Shown here in pieces: positions 26,631-35,556 of a stretch of 64,000 nt of DNA. Below the pieces are notes generated by a model that was given only the letters and a program-made list of their open reading frames with translations, was not told where the DNA came from and did no database searches. The stretch spans positions 1 to 64,000 of the forward strand of contig JAHJSB010000003.1 of assembly GCA_018830285.1 (NCBI GenBank), written 5' to 3'. Each line of letters opens with the position of its first letter. Within the stretch, counting starts at the first letter, position 1. This DNA is from Alphaproteobacteria bacterium (lineage in GTDB: Bacteria > Pseudomonadota > Alphaproteobacteria > Caulobacterales > Hyphomonadaceae). The translations under genes were made by a program, and so were the position numbers.

Positions 26631-28396
26631 GTGGACTGAACATGGGCATTGTCGGCAACGGCACTATCGCTGGCCTGATCAATTCGGGCGGCGACTATCA
26701 GTGGCTTTGCCTGCCGCGTTTCGACGGCGAACCCGTGTTGAACCAGTTGCTCGGCGGTGGTGGGCAGTTTAGCGTCTGGATGGATGGCCTGACGTCACGG
26801 TCGCAATCCTATGACAGCAACACCTCCATTCTTCGCACGCGGCTTGAATCGGACGACGGCGCCATCCTGGAAATCATCGACTTTGCGCCGCGTTTCGAGA
26901 ACCGGGGCCGCGTCTTCCGGCCTGCCTCGATCGTCCGACGCTTTCACATTGTCGCCGGCACCCCGCGCGTGCGCATCACCCTGACCCCGCAAACCGACTG
27001 GGGCGCGCGTCGGCTCCCGTCTGTCCGGGGCGTCAACCATATCCGGTTCACCGATGGCGAGCTGGCGTTCCGCGTGACCACCGACGCGCCTGTTTCTTAC
27101 ATCATGTCAGGCACCAGCTTCCTGCTTGAACAGGATGTGTCATTTGTCCTCGGCGCCGACGAATCCCTCACCGACACGGTCGACGTCATAACGCTCGACT
27201 GGGAAGATCGGACCCGCAAATACTGGACGAAATGGTCGCGCAGCCTGGCCGTGCCTTTTGAATGGCAGGAAGCGACCATCCGCGCGGCGATCACATTGAA
27301 ACTCTGCGTGTTCGAGGAAACCGGCGGCATCGTCGCCGCCCTGACAACCTCCATTCCCGAGCATGAAGGATCACAACGCAACTGGGACTATCGCTTCTGC
27401 TGGATTCGGGACGCCTATTTCACCGTCTCGGCGCTCAACCGCCTGTCCGCCATGGGCACGCTGGAACATTACATGCGCTGGGTCCGCAACATCGTCGCCC
27501 AGTCGAAGGGCGGTCATATCCAGCCCGTGTACGGCATTGGACTTGAAGCCGACCTCACCGAAGAACATGCAACTCATATGCCGGGCTTTCGGAACACTGG
27601 CCCCGTCCGGCGCGGGAACCAGGCCGCCGAACATATCCAACACGACGTGTACGGACAGGTTGTTCTCGGCGTTGCGCAATCGTTTTTCGATTGCCGCCTG
27701 ATCTCGCGCCCAGGAATCGCGGAGTTCCGCCAGCTGGAACCGGTGGGTGAACGCGCGTTTGCGGTGTATGACACGCCGGATGCAGGCATCTGGGAATTCC
27801 GCACCATCGCCGAAGTACACACATCCTCGGTTATCATGTGTTGGGCCGCCTGTGATCGCCTGTCTAAAATCGCGGCGCATCTTGGCCTTCCCGATCGGGC
27901 GGCCTATTGGGCAGAACGCGCCGAAATCATTCACAAGACTGTCCTGGACAATGCCTGGAACGCCGGCGCTGGTGCCTTCACGGCGGCCTTTGGGGGAGAG
28001 GCGCTCGACGCCTCGGTCCTGCTGATGGCAGAGATCGGCTTCCTGCCTGCCAGCGACGAACGTTACATAGCGACAGTTGAAGCCATCGACAGCACGCTGC
28101 GCGAAGGCAATCACGTCTATCGCTACAAGACCGAAGACGATTTCGGCCGGCCCAAGACCGCCTTCACCGCTTGCACCTTCTGGCACATTGATGCGCTGTT
28201 CCGGATCGGACGTGTCGGCGAGGCTCGCGAGATGTTCGAGTCCGTCCTCTCCAGCCGCAACAATGTTGGCCTTCTGTCGGAGGATTTTGATCCAACGACG
28301 GGCGAGTTGTGGGGCAACTTCCCGCAAACCTATTGCATGGTCGGTATCATCAACTCTGCCGCGCTGCTCAGCAAACCCTGGTCCTCGGTTATCTAG
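26627..28396 (+). CDS. Glycoside hydrolase family 15 protein (glucoamylase/trehalase-like)
   Basis: This 589-residue cytosolic protein has the bacterial GH15 architecture. The N-terminal beta-sandwich begins IVGNGTIAGLINSGGDYQWLCLPRFD, and the catalytic (alpha/alpha)6 barrel follows. RNWDYRFCWIRDAYFTVSAL, GIWEFR, and FGRPKTAFTACTFWHIDAL are the recognisable segments. Members hydrolyse alpha-glucans or, in several bacteria, trehalose; position in the otsAB operon argues for trehalose turnover, but that is inference. The ATG overlaps otsB (ATGA). It converges on the next gene with the two stop codons inside one palindrome, CTAGGCCTAG. Confidence 0.9.
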   Translation: MSGLNMGIVGNGTIAGLINSGGDYQWLCLPRFDGEPVLNQLLGGGGQFSVWMDGLTSRSQSYDSNTSILRTRLESDDGAILEIIDFAPRFENRGRVFRPASIVRRFHIVAGTPRVRITLTPQTDWGARRLPSVRGVNHIRFTDGELAFRVTTDAPVSYIMSGTSFLLEQDVSFVLGADESLTDTVDVITLDWEDRTRKYWTKWSRSLAVPFEWQEATIRAAITLKLCVFEETGGIVAALTTSIPEHEGSQRNWDYRFCWIRDAYFTVSALNRLSAMGTLEHYMRWVRNIVAQSKGGHIQPVYGIGLEADLTEEHATHMPGFRNTGPVRRGNQAAEHIQHDVYGQVVLGVAQSFFDCRLISRPGIAEFRQLEPVGERAFAVYDTPDAGIWEFRTIAEVHTSSVIMCWAACDRLSKIAAHLGLPDRAAYWAERAEIIHKTVLDNAWNAGAGAFTAAFGGEALDASVLLMAEIGFLPASDERYIATVEAIDSTLREGNHVYRYKTEDDFGRPKTAFTACTFWHIDALFRIGRVGEAREMFESVLSSRNNVGLLSEDFDPTTGELWGNFPQTYCMVGIINSAALLSKPWSSVI

Positions 28397-28398
28397 GC

Positions 28399-29028
28399 CT
28401 AGGCCGCGACATCCGATTGTTCGGATCGTGCGACGGACGCGTCCAGAATACCCGGCTCGTCCCAATGTCCTTCGGGGCGGATCATCACCATCGGATCGCT
28501 TTCCGGCATCAGGGCGCGTGGGTGGTCCGGCAGCGGAATCTCGATGTCGACATATTCGAAATCCGAAAACCAGAAGCGTGGCCGATCCGGGGAAATCCTG
28601 CACCGGAACGTGCGCGACCAGACCGGCCACAGCCGCGCCTGTATCTGCGCAATCATCAACCGATAGCCTTTTCGCGTCGCGTATTCGAACGCCTCAGCGA
28701 GCATCACCTGAAGCGCAGGTCGCCCCCTTTGTCCACGCAACAGCACGACCCGCTCAAGCTTGGCGAACCCGGCAAACCAGCGCATCCGAAGGGTGCCGAC
28801 TGCAACTCGCCCGTCAAACACCAGGAAATGCGTGGCGCAGAGGTCGTTGCCGTCGAACTCCTCCTCATAGGGGCAGGCCTGTTCGGCCATGAACACGGCG
28901 GCGCGAATCGACACCATTTTCTGATAGTCATCAAGCGAGCGCACAGGCCGCGCCGTATAACGTTCGAACGCTCCGGCCGGCACTGGGCGACACAGCACCT
29001 GCTCCCCGGTCTGTGGCCGGTTGCTCAT
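28399..29028 (-). CDS. GNAT-family N-acetyltransferase-like protein
   Basis: The middle of this 209-residue protein fits the GNAT fold: YQKMVSIRAAVFMAEQ, HFLVFDGRVAVGTLRMRW, KLERVVLLRGQRG (acetyl-CoA-binding region), and ALQVMLAEAFEYATRKGY. The substrate is unknown. The ATG overlaps the stop of the upstream gene (ATGA), so both form an operon. A possible second acetyltransferase-like partner lies upstream. Confidence 0.75.
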   Translation of the reverse strand: MSNRPQTGEQVLCRPVPAGAFERYTARPVRSLDDYQKMVSIRAAVFMAEQACPYEEEFDGNDLCATHFLVFDGRVAVGTLRMRWFAGFAKLERVVLLRGQRGRPALQVMLAEAFEYATRKGYRLMIAQIQARLWPVWSRTFRCRISPDRPRFWFSDFEYVDIEIPLPDHPRALMPESDPMVMIRPEGHWDEPGILDASVARSEQSDVAA

Positions 29029-29576
29029 GCCACCTCGCTCCGGGCCGCAACCAGCGCCTCCTGCACGTACAGGTCAGGCAGCCCGCCCTCGCACGGCGTG
29101 AACCCCAGGCTTGCCATGGAACGTTTGCCGTCATCTGTCGCCCCGCGCGCAAAGCACGGATAGGCACTAAAGAGCTCGACACGCATCACGGCAGCCGCTG
29201 TCATCACGCGCTTGCGCGCCTCTCGCGTGGCCCCGGCATATACGCCGATATAGAAGCCGGCGCAGCCCTTTCCGTCAACGCAGAGGTGCACCGGGTCAGG
29301 GTTTGCAGGATTGTAGGAACCATCCCGCACGGCCTGCTCGCCAAGCTGCGACAAAGGCAATGTCAGGAAGATTCCATCGACCGGATGACCTGTTACCCAC
29401 GCCGTCATTCCCGTGATACGATCCATTTCAGCAACCGAATCAGGCGCAGCGATCTTGGACGACATGAGTAGCTCAGCCATCTCAATACCCTGCTCAAGCT
29501 CAGCAAAGGTCGCACGCCTGAACCCCAACTCCGCGCCTTTCGACGCAACCTTGGTGAGATTTATTGAACCGTCCAC
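29025..29576 (-). CDS. Conserved-looking protein of unknown function, partner of the GNAT gene
   Basis: I do not recognise this 183-residue protein with certainty. It looks like a divergent acyltransferase-like or ligand-binding protein: an N-terminal helix pair (FRRATFAELEQGIEMAELL), a strand-turn region with GHPVDGIFLTLPL, CAGFYIGVYAGATREA, and an MASLGFTPCEG turn resembling the end of GNAT domains. The start is a GTG with a weak ribosome-binding site, so it is uncertain. It is divergent from the LysR gene (128-base gap) and translationally coupled to the next gene. Confidence 0.6.
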   Translation of the reverse strand: MDGSINLTKVASKGAELGFRRATFAELEQGIEMAELLMSSKIAAPDSVAEMDRITGMTAWVTGHPVDGIFLTLPLSQLGEQAVRDGSYNPANPDPVHLCVDGKGCAGFYIGVYAGATREARKRVMTAAAVMRVELFSAYPCFARGATDDGKRSMASLGFTPCEGGLPDLYVQEALVAARSEVA

Positions 29577-29704
29577 TGATACACCATTAAGATAGTTTTC
29601 GTTCGCAACTACAACTGACGCTTATAGTATTGATGCCACAGGCGTTGCTGCGTGGCTTTACCGAAAACTGAAACGGGGACTTACACTCGTGAAAGGGGAG
29701 GCGC

Positions 29705-30646
29705 ATGCGCGTGGATTCGTTCGATTGGGACCGTATACGGATATTCCGGGCCGTCGCGGAACTCGGAAGCATGTCCGCCGCAGCCGAGAAACTGGGTGGA
29801 TCGGTTCCCACGATCAGCCGACGCATAAGCGAGCTCGAAACGGCCCTCAGGACCGAACTGGTCAAACGGTCGTCGCGCGGTATCGACCTGACGGATGCTG
29901 GCCACATGCTGCTGCGTCACGCAAACCTGATGGCCGATATTGTCTCTGCCGCGCACGACGATGTGTGCGACACTGACACGCCGAATGAAGGGCCGGTCCA
30001 TCTCGTTACCGGCGATGGTCTGGGACCCTATTGGCTGGCGCGTCGGATACCGCAGTTTCTCGCGAGCTATCCGGGAATTGAACTGACACTATCGATATCT
30101 GACCGCCCGCCAGACCTGCTGAACAATGAAGCAGATATCGCCATCCAGTTCGAACCGCCAAACCGAAGCGAATTGATCGGTCGTCGGATGGGCGTGGTCC
30201 ACTATCTGTGCTTCGCGTCCCGCGGCTATCTCGACCTCCATGGCATTCCGACCAGCCTGACCGATTTTCACCATCACAGGTGCCTTTTGCACGAGGGCTA
30301 TGTGAATCAATCCGGGCATTGGGCGGAAGATGCCTTCCTCGCGCGGCAGCTGATTCCGTTCTCCCTGATTACCAACTCGTCCGCGACCCTGATTGCCTGT
30401 TGCCAGGCAGGCGGCGGAATCGCGATCCTGCCGTCCTATATCGGTGCGGCCTATCCGGAACTCGTGCCGCTCGCCCTTCCGGAAATGGCCTCGACCCAGT
30501 TCTGGATGACTTATACGGAACGCGTGCGACGCATTACGCGCGGACAGGTCGTCGTCGAATGGCTGCGCAAGGCGTTTGATCCGACCGAGTCCGACTGGTT
30601 CCGCGCAAATCTCACGCGCCCGGAATTCACACCTGCAGGCGAGTAA
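29705..30646 (+). CDS. LysR-family transcriptional regulator
   Basis: This 313-residue regulator has the LysR winged helix at the N-terminus (WDRIRIFRAVAELGSMSAAAEKLG, then SRRISELETAL) and a periplasmic-binding-like effector domain afterwards (LIGRRMGVVHYLCFASRGYL, CCQAGGGIAILPSYIG). AGGGGAGG precedes the ATG. LysR proteins often control neighbours, so the divergent acetyltransferase pair and the downstream E1-like gene are the candidate targets; the effector is unknown. Confidence 0.93.
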   Translation: MRVDSFDWDRIRIFRAVAELGSMSAAAEKLGGSVPTISRRISELETALRTELVKRSSRGIDLTDAGHMLLRHANLMADIVSAAHDDVCDTDTPNEGPVHLVTGDGLGPYWLARRIPQFLASYPGIELTLSISDRPPDLLNNEADIAIQFEPPNRSELIGRRMGVVHYLCFASRGYLDLHGIPTSLTDFHHHRCLLHEGYVNQSGHWAEDAFLARQLIPFSLITNSSATLIACCQAGGGIAILPSYIGAAYPELVPLALPEMASTQFWMTYTERVRRITRGQVVVEWLRKAFDPTESDWFRANLTRPEFTPAGE

Positions 30647-30767
30647 GTCGGCAGGAATTGCCACCTTCGCCAAATATGAAGCACTAATTTGCTCATCAAT
30701 GCCTATTCCCGCGCACGGTCATTCCCGCTAGGTCTATTCGCACGGTCCCACGAACAGGAAGCTGCCT

Positions 30768-33140
30768 ATGCCGAGCCATCTCGACCATCTCAAGACTCTT
30801 GAGCAACGCCTGCTCTGGCTCTCGGCCTGGACGGTTCACAATGCCAACCACCTCCGCGACAAGCGTGATGACGACGTAAAGGTCGGCGGCCACCAGGCGT
30901 CCTGCGCGTCGATGGTCTCAATCATGAGCGCGCTTTATTTCCACACGCTACGCCCCGAAGATCGCGTCGCCGTGAAGCCGCATGCCGCGCCCGTCTACCA
31001 TGCCATGCACTACCTGATGGGCAATCAGACGCTGGAAAAGCTGCAGAACTTTCGCGGCTATGGCGGAGCGCAATCCTATCCCAGCCGCACCAAGGACATC
31101 GACGATGTGGACTTCTCAACCGGCTCCGTCGGCCTCGGCGTAGCGGAAACCGCCTTTGCCTCGATCATCCAGGATTACCTCGAAGCCAAGTCATGGGCCG
31201 TCAACCGCCCCCTTGGTCGCATGGTCGCGCTCGTTGGTGACGCCGAGCTTGACGAGGGCAATGTCTATGAATGCCTGCAGGAAGGCTGGAAACACGACCT
31301 GCGCAATACATGGTGGGTGATCGATTATAACCGCCAGAGCCTCGACGGTGTCGTGCATGAAGGACTCTGGGAAAAGGTCGAGGCCATCTTCAAGGCGTTC
31401 GGCTGGCGCACCGTTGTCCTGCGCCACGGCGCCCTGCAGCGCGCCGCGTTCGAGGAACCGGGCGGCGATACGCTCAAGACCTGGATCCAGACATGCCCCA
31501 ATGCCGACTATTCCGCCCTCACCTATAGGGGCGGTGCCGCATGGCGCGTCCGCCTCATGAACGATATCGGCGACCAGGGCGACATCACCGCCCTGCTCGA
31601 CCGCCGAAACGACGACCAGCTTGCCGCCCTGATGAACAATCTCGGCGGTCAGTGCGTCCAGTCCCTCTGCGATGCCTTCGATTCTGTCACCGACGATACG
31701 CCCACCGTCTTTCTTGCCTACACGATCAAGGGCTGGGGCATGCCGCTCGCCGGCCACAAGGACAATCATGCCGGCCTGATGAACAAGGCCCAGATGGCCG
31801 ATTTCCAGGCGACAATGGGAATCGCCGAAGGTGAAGAATGGGCCCCCATGGCGGGCGTCGAAGACCCCGATGCCCTGAACGCTTTCCTGCGCGAGGTTCC
31901 CTTCTTCGCCGACGGACCGCGCCGCTTCACAGCACCGCCGGTCGCAAGTCCCGGCCCGATCTTTCTCGACGACGACGTCCAGTCTACCCAGGCCGGCTTC
32001 GGCAAGATCCTCGACGTCCTCGCCAAGTCCAAAACCGAACTCGCCGATCGTATCCTCACCACCTCGCCCGATGTCACGGTCTCGACAAATCTCGGCCCAT
32101 GGGTCAACCGGCGCAGCCTGTTCGCCCGCGAAGCCAAGGGCGACACGTTCCGCGACCAGCAGATCCCCTCGACCCAGAAGTGGCAATTCTCGCCCGAGGG
32201 CCAGCATATCGAACTCGGCATCGCCGAGATGAACCTCTTCCTGCTACTCGGGGCGGCCGGCCTATCGCACTCGCTCTTCGGCGAGCGCCTCATCCCCATC
32301 GGCACGGTGTACGACCCCTTCATCGCCCGCGGCCTCGATGCCCTGAACTATGCCTGTTACCAGGACGCCCGGTTCATCATTGCCGGAACCCCGTCGGGCG
32401 TCACGCTCGCCCCGGAAGGCGGCGCCCACCAGTCAATCGGCGCCCAACTGATCGGCATGAGCCAGGACGGCCTCGTCTCGTTCGAGCCGGCCTTCCTCGA
32501 CGAACTCTCGATTATCATGGACTGGTCCTTCGACTACCTCCAGCGCGATGGTGACGGTGACCCTGATGAGCGCACATGGTTGCGCGACGAGACCGGCGGC
32601 TCAGTCTATCTCCGCCTCACGACGCGCCAGCTGGAACAGGTCCGCTGGTCCAGCCGCGACGACGAGACCTTCCGGCAGGGCGTCATCGATGGCGGCTACT
32701 GGCTACGCAAGCCCGGCCCGAATTGCGAGATCGTTATAGCCTATCAGGGCTGCGTCGCTCCCGAGGCGATCAAGGCCGCCGGACGCATCGGCAATAATCG
32801 CCGCGACATTGGCGTTCTCGCCGTCACGTCCGCTGACCGCCTCAATTCAGGCTGGACGGCTGCCCGCCGCGCCCGGGCACGTGGCAACAAGTCGGCCAGG
32901 AGCCAGATCGAGCGCTTGATGGAACAGGTCCCTCGCGACTGCACACTGATCACTGTCACCGATGGTCATCCGGCCACGCTCGCCTGGATCGGCGGCGTGA
33001 AGGGCCACGCGACGACGCCTCTCGGCGTCGAGCATTTCGGCCAGACGGGCACGATCCAAGACCTTTACCGCCATTTCCAGATCGATGCCGAAGCCATCGT
33101 CTCGGCGGCAAGCCACCTGTCGCCCGGCAAGGTCATCTGA
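30768..33140 (+). CDS. Thiamine-diphosphate enzyme of the pyruvate-dehydrogenase-E1/transketolase type
   Basis: This 790-residue single-chain protein has the fused arrangement of a TPP-binding domain (about 1-390), a pyrimidine-binding domain (about 430-620) and a C-terminal transketolase-type domain. Key signs are GGHQASCASM, GSVGLGVAETAF, the TPP/metal motif GDAELDEGN, and EGQHIELGIAEMNLFLL with the catalytic Glu. It is shorter than AceE (about 890) and resembles the homodimeric E1-like proteins seen in alphaproteobacteria. No lipoyl E2/E3 gene is adjacent, so its reaction is open. It lies 121 bases after lysR and ends back-to-back with the ACAD gene (TGATCA). Confidence 0.8.
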   Translation: MPSHLDHLKTLEQRLLWLSAWTVHNANHLRDKRDDDVKVGGHQASCASMVSIMSALYFHTLRPEDRVAVKPHAAPVYHAMHYLMGNQTLEKLQNFRGYGGAQSYPSRTKDIDDVDFSTGSVGLGVAETAFASIIQDYLEAKSWAVNRPLGRMVALVGDAELDEGNVYECLQEGWKHDLRNTWWVIDYNRQSLDGVVHEGLWEKVEAIFKAFGWRTVVLRHGALQRAAFEEPGGDTLKTWIQTCPNADYSALTYRGGAAWRVRLMNDIGDQGDITALLDRRNDDQLAALMNNLGGQCVQSLCDAFDSVTDDTPTVFLAYTIKGWGMPLAGHKDNHAGLMNKAQMADFQATMGIAEGEEWAPMAGVEDPDALNAFLREVPFFADGPRRFTAPPVASPGPIFLDDDVQSTQAGFGKILDVLAKSKTELADRILTTSPDVTVSTNLGPWVNRRSLFAREAKGDTFRDQQIPSTQKWQFSPEGQHIELGIAEMNLFLLLGAAGLSHSLFGERLIPIGTVYDPFIARGLDALNYACYQDARFIIAGTPSGVTLAPEGGAHQSIGAQLIGMSQDGLVSFEPAFLDELSIIMDWSFDYLQRDGDGDPDERTWLRDETGGSVYLRLTTRQLEQVRWSSRDDETFRQGVIDGGYWLRKPGPNCEIVIAYQGCVAPEAIKAAGRIGNNRRDIGVLAVTSADRLNSGWTAARRARARGNKSARSQIERLMEQVPRDCTLITVTDGHPATLAWIGGVKGHATTPLGVEHFGQTGTIQDLYRHFQIDAEAIVSAASHLSPGKVI

Positions 33141-34190
33141 TCAGGCCGTCTCAAGCCATCCTTGCAGGCGCGCCGCATCAAGCCGCGTCTGCTCCGGGCT
33201 GCCGAAAAGCTGGCGGTTCACGCCGATCCGCTTGAACCAGTAGTGCAGGCCGACGAGGTCGGTGAAACCCATGCCGCCATGCACTTCCGTCGACGTGCGC
33301 GCAATGAACGTACCCGCTTCAGCCAAGTGAGACTTTGCCAGCGTCGCCATGGCGAGGCCTTCAGGATCGCCCGTGTCCAGTGCATGTGCCGCATGCCAGA
33401 TCAGCGCCCGCGACGGCTCCAGCCGCGCCGCCATTTCCGCGCACATGTGTTTCACGGCCTGGAACGATCCGATCACCCGGCCAAACTGCTGGCGCTCGGC
33501 GGCGTAGGCGACCGCTTTGTCCAGCATGGCCTGCGCCGCACCCAGCGTGTCAGCCGCCACCAGCAACCGCGCCGCAGCCAGCACTTCGTTGTCTGGTTTC
33601 AGCGACATCGCGCGCGCTTCGCCGCCAAAGGCCACTTCGGAGAATATCCGTGTCCGGTCGATTGTTTGCATGGGTGTTGCGGCAGGAGTCTCGACGAGGT
33701 TCAGCGCGCCTGTTGTGTCTGCCGCCAGCAAGTGTGTCGATCCCTCCGCCGAGACAGCCAGTAGCGACGTACCGGTCAGCTTGTCGCGGTCGACCGTCAC
33801 GCCTGCGCCGTCACGGCGCGACGACAGTTCCGTGAGCGCAAGGCCTATCCTTAAATCGCCAGAGACAATGCCCGGCAGGACGTCGGCGCCTGCATGCCGC
33901 ATTGCGTGCGCAGTCACCGTCGTTGCCAGGAACCGGCTCGGCGCAATCGCATACCCGAGCGCCTCTTGCACGAGGCAGGCATCCAGCAGGCCAAGCCCAA
34001 GGCCCCCATGCGCTTCCGGCACATGCAGCCCCGCGAGGCCCAGCTCATCCAGCCCGGACGTCAAAGCCGCGTCTGCTGCGTCATCCCCGGTCGCAATCTT
34101 GCGGATCGTGTCCAGCGGCGCGGCATCTTTCAAGAAACCGTTCAGGCTGTCCTGCAACATGCGTTGGTCTTCTGAGAGTGCAAATTCCAT
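33141..34190 (-). CDS. Acyl-CoA dehydrogenase family protein, small subunit type
   Basis: This 349-residue protein has the ACAD fold, with an N-terminal helical domain (FALSEDQRMLQDSLNGFL, GLAGLHVPEAHGGLG) and a C-terminal FAD region (AERQQFGRVIGSFQAVKH, STEVHGGMGFT). It lacks parts usual in full-length ACADs and is shorter. It sits directly after the 397-residue ACAD gene, in the same direction, with 13 bases between. This resembles the two-chain alpha/beta ACADs that act on steroid or branched CoA esters. The ATG at 34190 was chosen over an upstream in-frame ATG that overlaps the neighbour. Confidence 0.88.
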   Translation of the reverse strand: MEFALSEDQRMLQDSLNGFLKDAAPLDTIRKIATGDDAADAALTSGLDELGLAGLHVPEAHGGLGLGLLDACLVQEALGYAIAPSRFLATTVTAHAMRHAGADVLPGIVSGDLRIGLALTELSSRRDGAGVTVDRDKLTGTSLLAVSAEGSTHLLAADTTGALNLVETPAATPMQTIDRTRIFSEVAFGGEARAMSLKPDNEVLAAARLLVAADTLGAAQAMLDKAVAYAAERQQFGRVIGSFQAVKHMCAEMAARLEPSRALIWHAAHALDTGDPEGLAMATLAKSHLAEAGTFIARTSTEVHGGMGFTDLVGLHYWFKRIGVNRQLFGSPEQTRLDAARLQGWLETA

Positions 34191-34203
34191 TGTATTTCTC
34201 CTC

Positions 34204-35397
34204 TCAGGCCTTGGCCGGTTTGGGTTCGCGCGGCAGGCCGAGGCCTCGTTCCGCAATGATGTTCTTCTGGATTTGGGCCGTGCCGCCGCCGATAATCAGG
34301 CCAAGGTCGTACATGTAGCGCGCCTGCCACGTGCCCTCGGCGCGCAAATGCGGGCCTTGTTCGTACATCACGCCCAGTTCGCCGAGCGCGTCGATCGCCA
34401 GCCGTGCGATCTCGTGGTTCAGCTCACACCCCATCAGCTTGACGACCAGCCCCGCCAACCCGGCGCTTTCCTTCTTCAGACTGTGCGTCGTAATGCGAAG
34501 GCCGTTCGCCTGCATCGCATAGACTTCGCCTTGAAGTTTCAGCAGCCGGTCGCGCAGCAGCGGATTGTCGATCAGCCGCTCGCCGTTCACCGTCTCGCGC
34601 TTCATCAGTTCGACCAGTTCCACCAATCGCGCTTTGGTCGCGTTCGGATCGCCCAGCATGCCGCGCTCATGGGTCAGCGTAGCATTGGCGACCTGCCAGC
34701 CCTTGTTCTCGGCAAACACGATCCCGCTCTTGGGCACACGCACATCGGTGAAGAAGACTTCGTTGAAATTCGCCGCACCGGTCATGTCGACCAGCGGGCG
34801 CACTTCGATCCCGGGTGTCTCCATCGAAAACAGGATGTAAGAAATCCCCTCATGTTTCTTCGCGCTCGGGTCGGTGCGGACAAGACAGAAGATCATGTCG
34901 GCCTGCTTGGCCGTCGACGTCCAGATCTTGCTGCCATTGATGATGTAATCGTCTCCATCAGCCACCGCCGCCGTCCGAAGCGCCGCAAGGTCGGATCCCG
35001 CGCCCGGCTCGGAATAGCCCTGGCACCAGACCATCTCGCCATAGAGGGTCGGGCGGATATAGGCCGCCTTCTGCTCGGGCGTGCCCAGTTCCAGCAGCGT
35101 CGGCACCAGCATCGAGATGCCCTGGTTCGACATCGCGCGTGGCAGGCCCGTGTGCGCGAACTCCTCCGCAATGATACGGGACTTCAGGATGTCCGGTTCC
35201 GCGCCATAGCCGCCATATTCCGTGGGAATGGTCCGCGCCGCGAGGCCGTTCTCAATGAGCAGTTTCTGCCACGCCTGCCGCTTGGGGTTTTTCATGCCCC
35301 GGTCATCGGAGGTCGGCGCCAGATGTGCGTTGGCAGACAGGACATCGGCCACTTCCTTGCGGAAGACCTCATATTCCGGGCTGAATGAAAGATCCAT
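34204..35397 (-). CDS. Acyl-CoA dehydrogenase, large subunit type
   Basis: This 397-residue ACAD contains GYSEPGAGSDLAAL (FAD/substrate loop), NGSKIWTSTAKQAD, and the FAD-binding C-terminal motif GGGTAQIQKNIIAERGLGLPR. It is the upstream partner of the shorter ACAD gene. The pair most likely forms a heteromeric dehydrogenase. The substrate is unknown. It lies near, but divergent from, the enoyl-CoA hydratase gene, consistent with a small beta-oxidation cluster. Confidence 0.92.
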   Translation of the reverse strand: MDLSFSPEYEVFRKEVADVLSANAHLAPTSDDRGMKNPKRQAWQKLLIENGLAARTIPTEYGGYGAEPDILKSRIIAEEFAHTGLPRAMSNQGISMLVPTLLELGTPEQKAAYIRPTLYGEMVWCQGYSEPGAGSDLAALRTAAVADGDDYIINGSKIWTSTAKQADMIFCLVRTDPSAKKHEGISYILFSMETPGIEVRPLVDMTGAANFNEVFFTDVRVPKSGIVFAENKGWQVANATLTHERGMLGDPNATKARLVELVELMKRETVNGERLIDNPLLRDRLLKLQGEVYAMQANGLRITTHSLKKESAGLAGLVVKLMGCELNHEIARLAIDALGELGVMYEQGPHLRAEGTWQARYMYDLGLIIGGGTAQIQKNIIAERGLGLPREPKPAKA

Positions 35398-35556
35398 TGT
35401 AGACGGGCTCCTTGATTTTTACTGACCCTGACAGGCTTTCCCTTGGGGCTGCCAAGAGGCACTCTGCCCTTTCCGGCCCATTCGCGTCTTTCTGCTTGCT
35501 GGACGTGGCGTAAGGGTCCCTATTCTGGAAAAAACCACTCTTGGAGGAACGCCCCT

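Noticed and set aside
27371-28630. Minus-strand 419-codon frame under the GH15 gene
   Set aside because: Opposite strand of a well-conserved GH15 gene; no protein features.
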